64,000 nucleotides of DNA, taken from Asterella californica (Eukaryota; Streptophyta; Marchantiopsida; Marchantiales; Aytoniaceae). Below the pieces are notes generated by a model. That model did not search any database and was not told the origin of the DNA. It was given only the letters and a program-made list of their open reading frames with translations. The position numbers and the translations under genes are program-made. The stretch is taken from NCBI GenBank assembly GCA_036924285.1, contig JAYKYS010000010.1, positions 11,383,001 through 11,447,000 of the forward strand. The letters run 5' to 3'. The first letter of the stretch is position 1. Every line of letters begins with the position of its first letter. Shown here piece after piece: positions 1 to 12,241 of this stretch.

Positions 1-480
1 CTTATCTTCTTCTCTCACTAGCAACTGATGATACCATGCTCGAAGATCCAAACTATTGAAGACCCTCACATGTTCCACTGCATCAAATATCTCTTCAGGT
101 GTCAGGATGGCATACTTATCGGACTTCGTCTGTCGATTGATAAGACGGTAGTCTCCACACATCCGTCTATCCGTGTAGTTGCCGTACATATCCTTCTTTG
201 CTGGCATAACTTTGACAGATGCATACTTTTCATGCGACATCTTCACCAACCCAACCTCCAACAAGTCTTGAGTCCTACTCTAGATCAAGACTCTCTCTAT
301 GTCACTGTATCTATAAAGACGTCGAAAGATTGACGTGTCATTAGCCAAGTCGATCCATATACCAGGTCCTTTCAAGGTACCCAAATCTTTCATACTACAG
401 GCAAAACAATTCCTGTAGCTCTTCAAGAATCTCTGAACTCTTCGTCTCTCCTCTCCTATAAGCTTGGGTCCAATCTCTAA
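1..480 (-). pseudogene. Ty3/Gypsy reverse transcriptase fragment, decayed
   Basis: Read on the minus strand, this stretch gives the N-terminal part of a Gypsy reverse transcriptase. A lead-in containing KDLGTLKGPG is followed by DLLEVGLVKMSHEKYASVK, then MCGDYRLINRQTKSDKYAIL, and at the window edge SLDLRAWYHQLLVREED, which holds the first catalytic Asp block (usual form LDLRSGYHQ). The frame has a TAG stop at 280-282, where the context suggests a former Gln codon. The remaining RT, RNase H and integrase would lie outside the window. Family assignment rests on these motifs. This lineage differs from elements E1 and E2, whose equivalent block is SMGDLYSGYDQF. It is certainly Gypsy-like and probably inactive. 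Confidence 0.8.
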
Positions 481-2030
481 CTCCCAAGTATTCTATGTCA
501 CTATGCTAGAGATAGAAGACGAAGTCATTGACTGCTATCTTGCAGTCTCTGGAGCAGTTTCCTTCTACTCACCACCAACAACCTCCACCGCCACTTTACG
601 AAAAATTCTTGCAGTCCTAGCTGCAAGCTCTGCACTCTCTCTTATGACATCCCATGATGTCCAAGGATGACGAACTCCACATGCCTCACCCCCAACCTTT
701 GCCTCCACCAACTCGATAGACAAAGAGCTCAGAAATGTCCGAGCAGTAACACCCGTCGATAGCATCCGACGCTGCTTAGCCAATCCAAGACTAACAATCC
801 ATGTCAAGCAATTCAAGTCCATTGCTTGATTCAATACTTGACGACGTGAAGCCTCTGACACTGAAGCTACTGTTGTCGTACTCGTAGAGAAACTCATTGC
901 TCGCTCTCTCTCATCGACATTGGACTCCACCAACTACCGTAACCGAGCATCTCACACGAGCTCAGGTCCTCCATCTCTGTAAGCATGTGACGCTAGAAAG
1001 CTCACCAAAGTGGACAATGCTGTCATGAGTCGTCCCACTAGGTTCACCACTGTTATGGATGACCTATCGACGACTCTCACTACTTGAGATCATCGTCCTG
1101 CATCCAAGATGTCATCGACTATGAGGTGCGTTGATCGTCTCACTGCATCATGTGTACACTTCAGCACCTCCCTTAGTAACAAGTTCGTCCACCACAACCA
1201 AGGACGATGTGCACGAGATCTCACTCTCGCTGCATTTAACAACACTGCCGGTCCAACCTAGGACCGCACCTGGTGCATACTCGTCATCATCTGTGTACGA
1301 GCATCACCCAACAAAGGAACATTCTCTAATATGTACACTAGAGAATCCCTCTAATGCATCTGGAGATGTCGTAAGATCCGTAACATCTCTCAAAACATCT
1401 TAGATCACGGATCATGCAAACCCTGACCTCTCCCAGCATGTGTGTGATCTTGACATGACCACCCGGCTATCACCAAGTGAATGATTTCAACAAATGTGAG
1501 ATCCTGCGCCCACAACAGCGAAATATCTGACGGTAATGCTTGCTGATATCCTCTAACGGCTGATATGGGCAACAACTCAGGATATCTCTGCACCAAACGT
1601 GCTACATGATGCAATGAGTTACGTCTCGCAACCTCATCTCTCTCCACATATAAGTATTGTTGTACTTGTATGCTTGTATGCAATACGGCAGCCAAACCTG
1701 TGCTGATCTCTCCAAACAGCTCTAGCACACATACACCCTCCTCTAGATATTGTCATACAATGGGAGTCGTATCCAACGGTGATAAAGTCATAGGGCCAGT
1801 AGCAAGAACAACCCTTAATTCCTCGACTGGTGGTACAAAGGCTTCACTCCAAGCCTGCTGCACTAACCGATCAGCATACTGCTGCAACTCTCCACTCGAA
1901 CTCAAGAGTGGAACATCCAAGGCAGATGATACTAACGTAGTCATGCTATGCATGTCTTCCATCTCCTCAAAGACCGGAGTATTTGCTCCTACTGAGCTCA
2001 CCTATCCCCTACTAGGATGGTCAAGATAAT
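481..2030 (-). pseudogene. Probable gag/linker remnants of the same minus-strand Gypsy element
   Basis: Upstream of the RT fragment the minus strand has three medium open stretches (565-933, 1405-1728, 1753-2001) separated by stops and frame changes. Their order and strand fit the Gag-to-protease part of the RT-bearing element. I cannot find a CCHC zinc knuckle or a clear protease active site, so the Gag call is by position only. The stretch at 1405-1728 has a helical, Gag-like look with alternating Leu and charged residues. The plus-strand ORFs here are their shadows. No LTR pair can be shown because the other end is outside the window. Confidence 0.4.
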
Positions 2031-2687
2031 GACAACTTATACTTGCCATCACCACAGGTAGCCTCTTACGGTCTGTTGGTCCTCACTCCAACCGCACCGT
2101 GAGAGAAACAAAGATAGTCTGACTTGTCCGCGACTCCAGTCTCACTACCGACAGCACACTAGAGTGAACCTGAAATTGAAAAAAAACATAAAATCAAAAA
2201 TCAAACGCCAACACAAGCAAACGTGGCGCACAAACAGGAAGTAAAATATGGAGGGGTTCCAAACGCAAGAAGTCCAAACGATAACCCTCCACACTCAAAC
2301 ATTCACATAAAGTGAAACCCACCTGAACTGACGTCTTCTCTTCGGTGATCACATGCACAATATATGATCACCAACTGTCGTATTTGGTACTTAAGGTCTC
2401 TAACTAGATGTCTACACCTCTAGTAGCTCCAAAAGTATCTCTGTGGTAGCTCTACTAGCTCACCCAAGACAATTGTCACCAATTACCTCCATACGCGTCT
2501 CTACGATATAGACAAACACTACCACAACAACAGCTTCCCCCTAGTACTATGGGGTCGCCCTACCACTCCTCTAAGAACATGCGAGAAGGTCTCTTACTTA
2601 CCTAAACAAGTCCATAAGTACTTGACGCATCCCTAAAAGACACCAAGAGCTATTGGTCTAAGGGTAAGCCAAAGCTAAGAATACAGA
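2031..2687. other. Non-coding, possibly LTR or 5' leader of the Gypsy fragment
   Basis: No gene is recognisable. The stretch lies immediately upstream (minus sense) of the gag-like remnants, so it is where a leader and LTR would be expected. I could not identify an initiator-Met primer site or a terminal TG...CA pair. Confidence 0.3.
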
Positions 2688-2730
2688 GTTAAGCGTGCAA
2701 GTCCATAAATAGTGTTGGGATGGGTGACCT
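2688..2730 (+). promoter_or_regulatory. 5S rRNA-like internal control region (pol III box A and box C)
   Basis: GTTAAGCGTGC at 2688-2698 and GGATGGGTGACC at 2718-2729 match the box A and box C of plant 5S rRNA genes, and the 19 nt between them equals the spacing in plant 5S. The half of 5S upstream of box A and the 3' stem do not match well, so this is a 5S-derived core, not a full gene. 5S cores inside LTRs are known from Cassandra TRIM elements (established knowledge). The core is in plus orientation, opposite to the neighbouring Gypsy fragment, so it may belong to a separate small element. Calling it functional is inference. Confidence 0.55.
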
Positions 2731-2786
2731 ACTGATTGTACACTTCCCACACAACTGAAACTTGCATATCTCTCTCACGCACGCCA

Positions 2787-2800
2787 GCAAGCTAGCTTGC
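2787..2800. repeat. 14 bp perfect palindrome in a GC-rich patch
   Basis: GCAAGCTAGCTTGC is self-complementary and is flanked by CACGC...GCGTG, so a longer imperfect cruciform or hairpin (about 2775-2810) is possible. It lies just downstream of the 5S-like core, in a patch richer in GC than its surroundings. Confidence 0.5.
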
Positions 2801-2810
2801 GGCAGGCGTG

Positions 2811-5800
2811 GGCTCGGGCTCCGCTCTGCCTCCGCACTCTCGCATCTTTGCTCCTCGAAGCCTCTAAACGCACTTCACACCTCGACACTTCCGCTCACTC
2901 TCCGCTTGGAGTAGAGTACAACTAGGGCCAAACACCATGAAGAGAGCACACCCAAAACAGCAACTCAGAGGTTGAAATCTGCCAAATTGGCACTCGCATG
3001 CAGATTTACGTCATATTTTGGATCAGCCGCGACCTTCTTCGGCTTGTAACTCTTTCGATCCTTCACCAAATCGAACGATTTTTTATGCGTAAGAATAGTC
3101 TTCCCAGCGCTCACCTACTGCACTCTTCAGCACCACAAATTGCTGACCCATGCCAACTTGACATCCGCCGACGCACTTCTACCGACCTCAAATTCACTAT
3201 AAAAATACCCGTCACAAGAAATTCCAGCAGCGCTTCCGCACTACCTCACCACCAAATCGACCAAGAACAGATTCAAATGACAGTAATCCACAACAGCGAT
3301 CGATGACCCAATCAGAAAGAATCACTCCGCGTACGCACGCACCCGCAAATCGAAGATATCAACGATCTGCCCTCTCCAGAGATATCACCGGCTGAAATCC
3401 GCGACCTGAAACCTCTCAATCAGACCTCGCAATCTGAGTTCTTCAAGTGATAAACAGTATGTACTCACTTTATTATGCCAACGGACACTAAACAATCACT
3501 AAAGTCGAGCCAAATCCACTTTGTGCTCGCAGAGACTCCAGATTGCACTCTCAAAGACTATCCACCATAGATAGGAGCTTGAAGGCTCAACTTGAAGAAC
3601 TAAGGCCTCCAAGCCCTACCTACGAAGTATACCCATAGTGGGTCATCTCAAGAACTCGCCCTAATGGCACTAACGGCACTAACGGGATTATCCACTCCGC
3701 ATTCGGCCAACCTAGCCGAGGTGCTAAACTGAAGTGACAAGATTCTTCTGCAAAAATTGACTTCCAAAACTGATCTAAGATCAAAATTCCCTCCCTTATC
3801 AAATTCTACTCATATAAAAAGAAGAGTCACCAAAATAGATTGAAAGACAAACTCAATACAACTATGACACTAGTGATTTTTCACACTCGCTTCTACTCCA
3901 GATCATTAAGACATATAATATGTCTATGTTCACTTCGAACCAAAGAGACATATATGATGGATTGCAAGATAGAAAATATATAGTAGATCTCATCTTTTGT
4001 CGATACATCCATTGATGTCAGAGCAAGGACTAAAATTCCAACCATACTCTCGATATCGAGAGTTATATCACTATTATCATACTATCGATATCGAGACTAA
4101 TGTTCAAACGAATATTCATCTATCAAAACTTTACATGTTACATGTTATATTTTACATGTTGAGTCGTCAACCCAAAAACTTTTGAGATTCATTGCATCCG
4201 TTTCTCGAACATCGAGTAAGCTTCCATCGTTTGCTTACTCCTTCTCTACCTCTCTCTATGAAATCCTCTCTCTATCGATGTGCTCTCTCCTTCTGAATTG
4301 CACTGGACTTGTCACTTGAGCTTTCCATATCTGAAATGTCCACTAGAAATCATCATCGATGAGCAAAAGAGAGAGGATCTTATTTGATTCTAATGGTAAA
4401 AATAATAGCAACATACAACACAATAGAATAATCGCAATGGTGAAATGAACAGATTCATCCAAAAAGAAAGCATAGGAAGATGGAGTTGCATTGTGAACAG
4501 AAGAACAAGAAAGGGAAGAATATGTTGTAGCAGCAGTAGCTCACTAGCATCAATCTGGATGGGGATAGAACAATTTGACCACAAAAGAATTTGTTGCATA
4601 CACTCTTCTTTTCGCGACGGTGTCATTTGTGCTCATTTTGCCTCGCTTTGAATGATTATGTGATTTTTACTTTCTCTTCCTGGCCGTGTGATCTGTGTAC
4701 TTTGGAAGTCACAAGAGCTTGATGAAGCAACCTCCTCAAAAAATATCACTCAATCTTGCGAATCTTGAGTTTCGCCGCTCAGAACATGTGAGCGAGTACA
4801 GTAGCAGGTAACAAGAAAACACACCAGATCTTTCTCAACAAAGTAGTTGATACCAACATGCCCGCAGAATCCAACCCCATCAGGTTTAGGAGATGAGATT
4901 TTTGTGAGTCACTTTAGTTGAGAAAAAAAAATGAACTACCTGAGCTTGTACTAACCTTGGGGGACAATTCTTTGTATTTTGCTGATAACTTACAAATCTA
5001 GAGGTATTTTAGTACCCCTATTTTTAAATACTGTATTTTATACACACAAATGAGTATTTTCAAAAGAATTCACTTTTTTATATAAAAATACCTTATTTTA
5101 CTTTAGAATTCATTTAAATATTAAAAATAGCTGATTTTGTTTTATTGTTTTTTTGAAATATTATTAAAAATAATTTAAAATATCATAGTTTTACTTGCAC
5201 TTGTTCATAACAAAAACCGTTAGTGAAACCGCCGAGGTACCAGCTTTCAATAATTGACATCGAGACACACAAAAAATGATTTGGGGAGTCCAAGTAAGAT
5301 GCCATATGTGAGACTCCTTGTGCTTTGATGAGAAGTACGCAGAAAATCGGGAAGCTCAAGCACTCAATAGCCATCTTCCATGTACCAAGCTACCTCATAC
5401 TTCTCATTTCTGGGCTTGATTTCCATTCTAGAATCATCCAGCTGGATGTTTTAAACTGAAGTTTGTATGCTTCCATCATTTCATGTGATATAGCATAACA
5501 TATTTCTCGTCTTCTAGGAAGCAACCTTTCTTCTACATTACATGGTGTTAGGAGCTACCACAAGTAATGAGTGTGTAGATATCCAGCTTTTGTCCTCTTG
5601 CATACGCTTTCAGTGTACATCTTCTGAACGGGGATAATTACTTGACCACACCCCTAAAAAACTATTTCCACTTGATAATGTTCTCGAACTTACAAATTTC
5701 ACTTTGGTCACCATTTTGTCTATCTTTTCAATGTCACATCTAACACGAGGTCCTTGCTGGAAACATCATTTCTAGTGGTAATTAAAATAGGCTTGTTCAT

Positions 5801-6240
5801 GTCCGTGATTTTCGGAGTTCAAATACAAAAATAACTCTTGTGAATCATATTCACTAGTAGTGATTTAGCAAGCGTTCAGTTCACCAACATCGGTTTGGCA
5901 AGAGTTCTCGAGTTCAATAGTATGATTGGTAGATCATGGATGTGAAAGAGAAACCTGATAGTGTTCGAGGTACTGGAAGTGATGACAAAATTGATCAACT
6001 CTAGTTCTCATGGTTGTGAGATTGTTTTCACCAGAATTGTAGTGGGTTTTTATGGCATGCCTATATAACAATATAGAGTCACAAAAGCCTAGTATTGACT
6101 CGTTATGACCAAAACCCTCTGGAGTTCAAGAACACAGTCGCAATGGTCACAAGTCACAACATAGTCATATGACATATAGGAAATGATTGTCAAGTAGATA
6201 CGATGGATGACATGTCACATGATGACGTGACATTTCTTGC
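2811..6240. other. AT-rich non-coding stretch
   Basis: Only short unsupported ORFs are present, with no protein motif I recognise. The TATA-like segment at 3828-3840 and the repeated TCGATATCGAG palindromes near 4050 and 4085 are the only local structures noted. The first kilobase may still be LTR of the Gypsy fragment at 1-2030, but no boundary can be set. Confidence 0.4.
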
Positions 6241-6279
6241 CATGGTGATATGGAACAAATTAATGATGTTGATGTAACA

Positions 6280-6975
6280 TTAGTTATAACTAAGCATGAC
6301 ATTTTGCTGAGACATATGTGGTATCAGCTTAGTCATTTATTATAACTCAGTATGACATTTTGAATAGGGCCTACGTGACATTAACCGATTGTTAATTATA
6401 ACTTTCTATGACATATTATTAGGGCTTGTTGGAGCAAGCTTAGTCATTAATTATATTGTATGACATTTTATTATGAGTAATGTAGCGTATGTTTAGTCAT
6501 AAATTATAAGTTAATATTAAGACTTACATGGTATGAACTTTGTCATTAATTATAACTTAGTATGACATTTTATTAAGGCTTACTTGGTATGAACTTAGTC
6601 ATTAATTATAACTTAGTATGACGTTATATTAAGACTTGCATGGAATAACCTTTGTCATAGATTATAAATCAATATGACATTTATTAAGGCTTATGTGGCG
6701 CAATCTCAATCATTATTATACCTTAGTATGACATTTTATTGCGGCATATGTGGCATGAGCTTAGTCGTTAATTATAACTTAATATGATATTTTATTAAGG
6801 TTTATGTGGCATAATATTCTTTGTTAATTACAACATAGTATGTTTGGGCCTTGTAGTGACGTAATGTTTTATGCTAATTACAAATTTCTTATGACATCTT
6901 TTAGGACCAACACGGTACATGTCTTGTCATTTATTATGAGTATTATGACATAAATTAGGGCTTGCATGATATAAA
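6280..6975. repeat. Tandem array, about 13 copies of a 54-56 bp AT-rich unit
   Basis: A unit of the form TTATAACTTAGTATGACATT, then TTATTAAGGCTTAxxTGGTA, then TGAACTTAGTCATTAA recurs head to tail. Two adjacent, well-conserved copies have their CATTAATTAT motifs at 6544 and 6600, a 56 bp period. Outer copies drift and vary in length by a few bases, and the core TATGACATT can be followed from about 6297 to about 6944. There is no open reading frame through the array. It is a minisatellite-like array with decaying edges. Confidence 0.85.
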
Positions 6976-8340
6976 TATTTTTGCAATTCTAGGTTACACG
7001 TATTGTTATATATTCAACTACTAATTCCAATGCTGGTGGTGCTGGATGTTTGTTCTTATATTACCACTAGTATAGTTGCAACTTTGAATCATGTACTTTG
7101 GAGCTTTTGCAGCTAACATTTTTTACTTTGATTTGGTTAATGTGTGACATCCAACATTCAAAGTTATTTGAAGTTATACATATAACTATCAAACAGAGGT
7201 ATTACTCTCCAACCATTCGTATCCTTTATGTAAATAGGCAAAGTTTGATTCTTATATATTAAAGCGTTGTCTCTAGCTCAATCTATTCTTTGGTCTATTC
7301 TTTCGCAACATATTACCAACCACATATAACACTAAAAAATTCTTACTCTAGAAATTTGACATAAGTAAGTTTCTGCAACTGTCTATTTTATGACAAGACC
7401 TATTTGCTGGACAACAATATCTAAAGTGAAGAGAAAACACCATCACAAAACTGAGCGAGATACTTGATATTGTAGTTCTCTTCTTCCAACTCCGCTTTTT
7501 TATAAAAATGGTCATAAGTTAAACTTCCTAGCATATGTCAATAGATCTAGTAAGTCTTTCTATGCCAAATGTTCATGAAATCATCAAAAAACTAAAAGGG
7601 ATAGGATAAAGGAACAAGAGAAATTACTTAACACTACTATCGGAGTTGAATAATACAACTCAATGTGCATAATTCTCGAACCTTTCCAAGATTGTTGTGT
7701 AAACTCCACCATCCTGCAAGCATTGTTCAATATTAGAGAACTCTTTGGAATGACTTTTGAGATCATATTACCACACTTCCCACTGCATCACCCAACAGGA
7801 GTTGCAGTGGATCGTTAGATGTGTTTTGAATTAACAGTGGGAACTCTATGTTGATTACTTCAGTCAACTGGATCTTAACTGTTCAAAAAACAACAGGTTG
7901 TGATTGAAAAGTATATTTCTCAGCCAACCCGAGCACTTGTCCACTGCCTACATCCACTCGACCATTACCAGTTTCTCGCAGATCAACGTTATCACCCACT
8001 GCGAATTGCACCCGACAAATCAAGAAGTGCATTAGTCGAAAGCACTGATAAACTACACACAAGAGATAAATAAAAAACACATTTTCACTTGTTTACAAGA
8101 CCATCCTTGTAGAGACATGGACTTGGAGAAGATGACACAATCATTGACTTTGCCCGCATAATCACCTGATCCCAGTTCAATCTCTGTATTAGAGTGTAGT
8201 TATTTATTCAGATGAATTATTTTAGCGTGAGAAGGAATCAATTGAGTACTTTAGTCACAATTGAATATCACACAATACCCCTCTAAATCATCAGAGAGTA
8301 CTATTTTATATCGTTCGCCTGCAAGATCAGACATTACTAT
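6976..8340. other. Non-coding, nothing recognised
   Basis: AT-rich sequence with only short ORFs (for example 7584-7766 and 7883-8080 on the minus strand) that carry no recognisable motif. No repeat or RNA gene was seen. Confidence 0.4.
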
Positions 8341-8374
8341 TTTATATCTTTTGTCTGCAAATATTTCCGGAATA

Positions 8375-8440
8375 AATCTACCGGGCTCGAACCCAGGACG
8401 TGCAGATTCCTAACGATAACTGTTATTACTGCGTTATCTG
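8375..8440 (-). other. tRNA-like remnant with a B-box-like motif
   Basis: On the minus strand GGGTTCGAGCCC matches a tRNA T-arm/B box, and about 45 nt upstream AACGCAGTAATAAC loosely resembles an A box. No acceptor stem or anticodon stem pairs properly, so this is not a tRNA gene. It may be a tRNA-derived SINE head or a tRNA pseudogene. Confidence 0.25.
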
Positions 8441-8859
8441 GGGTATGTGTAATAATAAAAACGAGTTCAAATATAGCTAAAAGAATCGGCCGCATACCGA
8501 CATCGATCGGGTAATGCGTGCGGCAAACAAAGCCCGACGGCAAGGCTAAGCTGGTACCGCGAGTGAGTCTCAATTTTTACGTGAACTCAGCAGGTACCTT
8601 TCTGGACATAAATGACACCCCTAGTTTCAGTTTCACAACCTTATCAGCCTGTTACACACCACTTACTTTTTACTTTTTGTCGTTTTCCTCCTCTTGGCTA
8701 AACTCGCACTTTGCCCGCATAATCATCTACACTCTATATGCCGAACACCGCAAGAGTAACCGAGAAGAACTTGACTAAACTAGGAAACATGTATCTTATA
8801 AACATATGCATAAACATAGACAACTCTATAATTCTATGTCCATTCAATTTGTCTATTGT

Positions 8860-8918
8860 AAGCAACAGTTCAACATAATGTTGTCTGTTGCTTTTGTAAT
8901 TATGTTGAACTGTTGCTT
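8860..8918. repeat. 20 bp perfect inverted repeat with 19 nt loop
   Basis: The arm AAGCAACAGTTCAACATAAT (8860-8879) is the exact reverse complement of 8899-8918. Part of the right arm, CTGTTGCTTTTGTAAT, is also repeated directly inside the loop. The structure could be a MITE end, a hairpin RNA source or a local rearrangement. Confidence 0.8.
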
Positions 8919-8925
8919 TTGTAAT

Positions 8926-10230
8926 CTAGAAAATGACAACATCATATTGTGAAATGGGAAGAGCTCTCACAACTTTAGTTTTCATGTTCGTCTTCTTCGT
9001 ACTGGATGATGATGAAACGGCTGTTTGTTTGAATCCAACAGCTCGATCTTTTGCACCAACGTTCCCATTGAAATCTTCAGACAAACCCTCACTTTCATTT
9101 TCAGTTGAGACCTTCAAACATATATCTTCCAAAGCTTTGGACTATTGTGACCCACCAATTTTGTCTCTGTCGGATGAAAATCTTCATGACATAGATAAGT
9201 CATTCATTGACTACGCGTACATCTTGCTCTGGTCCACCAAAGACTCCAAGTTGAGGTTTCAATGAAGTTAACCTTGTCATGAGTAGATCCATTTTCATTT
9301 TTGAAATGAAAATAAACACATATTATTATAAACCAATGAATATATATAAGGTTGAACATCAAATAATCAGATACATGAGACATGTCTTCAGCAACATAAA
9401 GATCTAATAAGAAAATAGATGGTACATGAAGAGAAAAAGTCATGCGACTGTTGTAAAAAAATAATGTCATAAAGCAAAACCCAAGAGATGAATATATGAA
9501 CTTGATGTAAACTATCATATTGATAAAAAGAGAGGTAAGCATGTACCTAGTTGTTGTAGATGATTTTTCATCCCAGTTTGTTCCCCTTGAATCACATGAA
9601 CCGTACTTGACAATTCAGACTGATCCGATTGAATATCTTCTATTTTACTTGAAAGTCTATACTCATTATTTTCTCTTGTACCATGGATTGGAGGACATGA
9701 TGAAATCCCCGTAGGAGCATTGTCTACTCCACATGTAACGTTATGTATAGGTAAAGAATGTTGTAAGAACAACTAAGAGTGTAATGAATTCCATCACCAT
9801 GTAAGCATCAATAAATGTTAACAAATAATAATGTATTATCTTACCTATGAGGTTTCATTTTCTTGGAGCTGAGAAGATGGGTTGGATCTAACTTGTATTG
9901 TCTTCTTCAACTGTTGGTCTTTTATATGTTTTAATTCAGTTGTATCTCACTGAAAGTTGGACTCTGTCCACATATCTTTTCTGTGTAGACTGAAGACAAT
10001 CATCATGGTCAATTCTACGATGCAAGTACATACTCAAAACAAGAATATGAGATGATTATAAAGTTAAATTCACCATAAATACAGACCATATAACAAAGTA
10101 GATAAACAAATAGAAGAAGTTAAAACGTGTAACTTACCATAAGCGCAAATTGTACAACACATTCTGATCTTCCTATAAGGTTGAAAACCTTCACTGCTGC
10201 ACGAGACATTTTCATCTGTGTGGACTTCTG
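8926..10230 (-). pseudogene. Possible decayed spliced gene, function unknown
   Basis: Three minus-strand patches look exon-like. One spans about 10141-10227: an acceptor-like TTTCATTCAG, 90 open nucleotides, then a donor-like GTAAGTT. A second, about 9540-9740, encodes a polar, coiled-coil-like run containing RLSSKIEDIQSDQSELSSTV and ends in AG|GTACAT. A third at 8926-9132 encodes a short Ser/Lys/Glu-rich tail ending in a stop. The connecting sequence is AT-rich and stop-filled. No domain is recognised. It could be a real small gene with introns, a gene fossil, or chance. The plus ORF at 8933-9265 is probably a shadow. Confidence 0.25.
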
Positions 10231-11460
10231 AATGAAATCGAGAGAAGATCAATAGTCAATAAGCTTGAACCATTACACCGGCTCTATGTTAGGAGGACAT
10301 ATAGCACTCAGTAACATTTCTCCTTTGATCCATTCTTTATGAAGATCACTTCTGGTTCTTCACAAAATGTTGCTAAGCACTTCTTGGAGCCATTGAAAAT
10401 TAACTGGATGATAAACGTAATCATATAGATCATTGATAGACAACTTCATAAGATCTACAAATTTTTCATATTTCATTCGCGACGAAGAAAAATCCTACAT
10501 TCTCTAAAGAAAACATCTTGAAGTCATCAAAATATTTATCTTTGCCATTGCAACGTTAACATAGACAAAATTTATGTTTCTTCCACCTTCACGTCGGTTA
10601 GTCATATCTTGTTTTTGCATTCTATAGTTTTCTTGACAGCATCTACATACATCTGTGAGCAATAAAATAATTATTAGCAAATAAGGAAAAATAAATATGA
10701 CATTGGCCCATGAGAATGGGTGAAAGTGTTAGAATAATACAATCGATGCAAACACACTACCCACTGCCTAGTTACCACACCAAAATTACCTTTTCCTTGG
10801 TATAGTCCACATCATCCTATTTCAGATCTTGAGCTTTTTCATCTCAGGTGATGCTTAATGCTTATTTTTCTCCTTGGCAGAAATGATCAGGTCTATTCTC
10901 ATGTTGTCAATTGTCACAATGTTATTAGGTTAGAAAAGAGCCACAACCTACTTTCTTGTCAGCCACATCATCTAACTCACATTTTCTCTTTTTGTTTAAT
11001 GTTTTTGGGGTCAATATCGAAGGTTGTCTGCATGATCCGCAATATAACTCATACTGCTTGAATAACCTCTACGGAAGAAATGATAGTCCTTACTGACTAC
11101 AAGAAAATCCTAAGTGATTAACTTACCGTTGGTCCCAAAATAGTTTTAGATCTATCGAGTTCTATCTCTTTGTAGAGGTCAGGAAACACACTATATGGTT
11201 TGAATCTTTGAGAATGATCGTCAGTTTCATATGAATCCTTTGATAGACAATGTTTTTTTTATTAGACAATTTCTTCGGTTGTTTCTTTGATGGACAATTC
11301 TCTTTCAAATGTGTTGAAGAACAATTAATTTGCAGGTTTGTTAGTCACTGTGGTGCCCACAGTTTACAGGATTTACGAATTTTCGAAATTTTTGAAGTTA
11401 ATAATTTACTTGTGTAACTGAAGTAGCCTTGTTGCTTAAGATTACTCCTTACTTAGAGGG
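10231..11460. other. Mostly non-coding, one exon-like patch
   Basis: A minus-strand patch around 10915-11060 stays open in one frame and contains KQYELYCGSCRQP and a Lys-rich run, but no domain is recognised and no clear splice pair was found. It might belong to the exon-like patches at 8926-10230. The rest shows nothing. Confidence 0.25.
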
Positions 11461-11494
11461 AAGATGATCTTAAGATCTTTTAGCAACGAGAAGT

Positions 11495-11580
11495 TGATTT
11501 CTTCGGAAGACGGACATCTTCCGAGAAGCATCTTCTCAGCTCTGTCTTCCGAAGACGGAAGACGGAAGACGGAAGGCGCG
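11495..11580 (+). repeat. Short GGAAGAC-type direct repeats
   Basis: The heptamer CGGAAGA recurs (CCGAAGACGGAAGACGGAAGACGGAAG near 11548-11574) and CTTCCGAGAAG variants precede it. The same motif is scattered through 27890-28760, on the far side of the Copia insertion. This suggests that both flanks belong to one original purine-rich host unit. Confidence 0.5.
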
Positions 11581-11894
11581 TGTCTCTCGAAAGACGACGA
11601 CTGCGACTACATAGACCTAACCCCGCACCACCTAGTAAAGGAGTAGGTGTACCTACCAGGTAGCACCAAGGTAGTAGGTAGTAGGTAGGTCAGGTAGGTC
11701 GACGGACCCTAACTGCGCAAGAAGATACGGGAGAAGCACATTAGCGCAGAATCGTCACCTGCTTCCCGCATCAAAGACATTAGCGCAGAAGATCGAATTA
11801 GGAGGAACCGAATTGAGTGAGAAGGACCAGCAGAGTGAAATCATGGACAGCAAGGATCTAATTGCAGCTAGAGAGAAGACGAGGATGAATTTCT

Positions 11895-12125
11895 TGTTGA
11901 TATAGTCCCAAGCTCTAGTAGATCGACGGCTATCATTAGCCGGAGTGGTTAGGGTTGTTAGAGTTAGTTAGAGGGCTAACCCACCATTAAGGTTTCTCTT
12001 ATACTCACATCCACTATATATACAGAGAGAGGCAAAGCCTCTCTCATCTCATTCCTATTTTACTTCCTTGTCTACTCGCTCTCTCTCTCTTCTTGGAGTG
12101 TCCTCGAAGTATCGATCTTTCTACA
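11895..12125 (+). repeat. Copia 5' LTR
   Basis: 231 bp, TG...CA. It contains a TATA box (CTATATATAC, about 12013-12022), then an inverted repeat AGAGAGGCAAAGCCTCTCT near the likely transcription start, and a CT run near the 3' end. It differs from the 3' LTR by four substitutions and one CT unit. Confidence 0.92.
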
Positions 12126-12137
12126 TGGTATCAGAGC
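12126..12137 (+). promoter_or_regulatory. Copia primer-binding site (initiator Met tRNA)
   Basis: TGGTATCAGAGC directly follows the 5' LTR. It is the classic plant retrotransposon sequence complementary to the 3' end of initiator methionine tRNA. Confidence 0.95.
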
Positions 12138-12241
12138 TGGTGAGAGCGTGTGTCCCTTGCTGATGAACAAGATGGAGATTGGAGTACAGGAGAGAGCAGC
12201 CGGAGTTGTGCCTGATGTCGAGCACTATCCTGCTGATGCGT

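Noticed and set aside
2640..2770. Complete 5S rRNA gene
   Set aside because: Only the internal promoter core matches; the 5' half and the terminal stem do not.
4390..4651. Opposed ORFs on both strands
   Set aside because: Mutual shadows in a repetitive Ser/Leu codon stretch without any motif.
6280..6975. CRISPR array
   Set aside because: The units are contiguous and drift together, there are no unique spacers between constant repeats, and the context is nuclear retrotransposon-rich DNA.
8375..8440. Functional tRNA gene
   Set aside because: Only the T-arm/B-box part is good; acceptor and anticodon stems do not pair.
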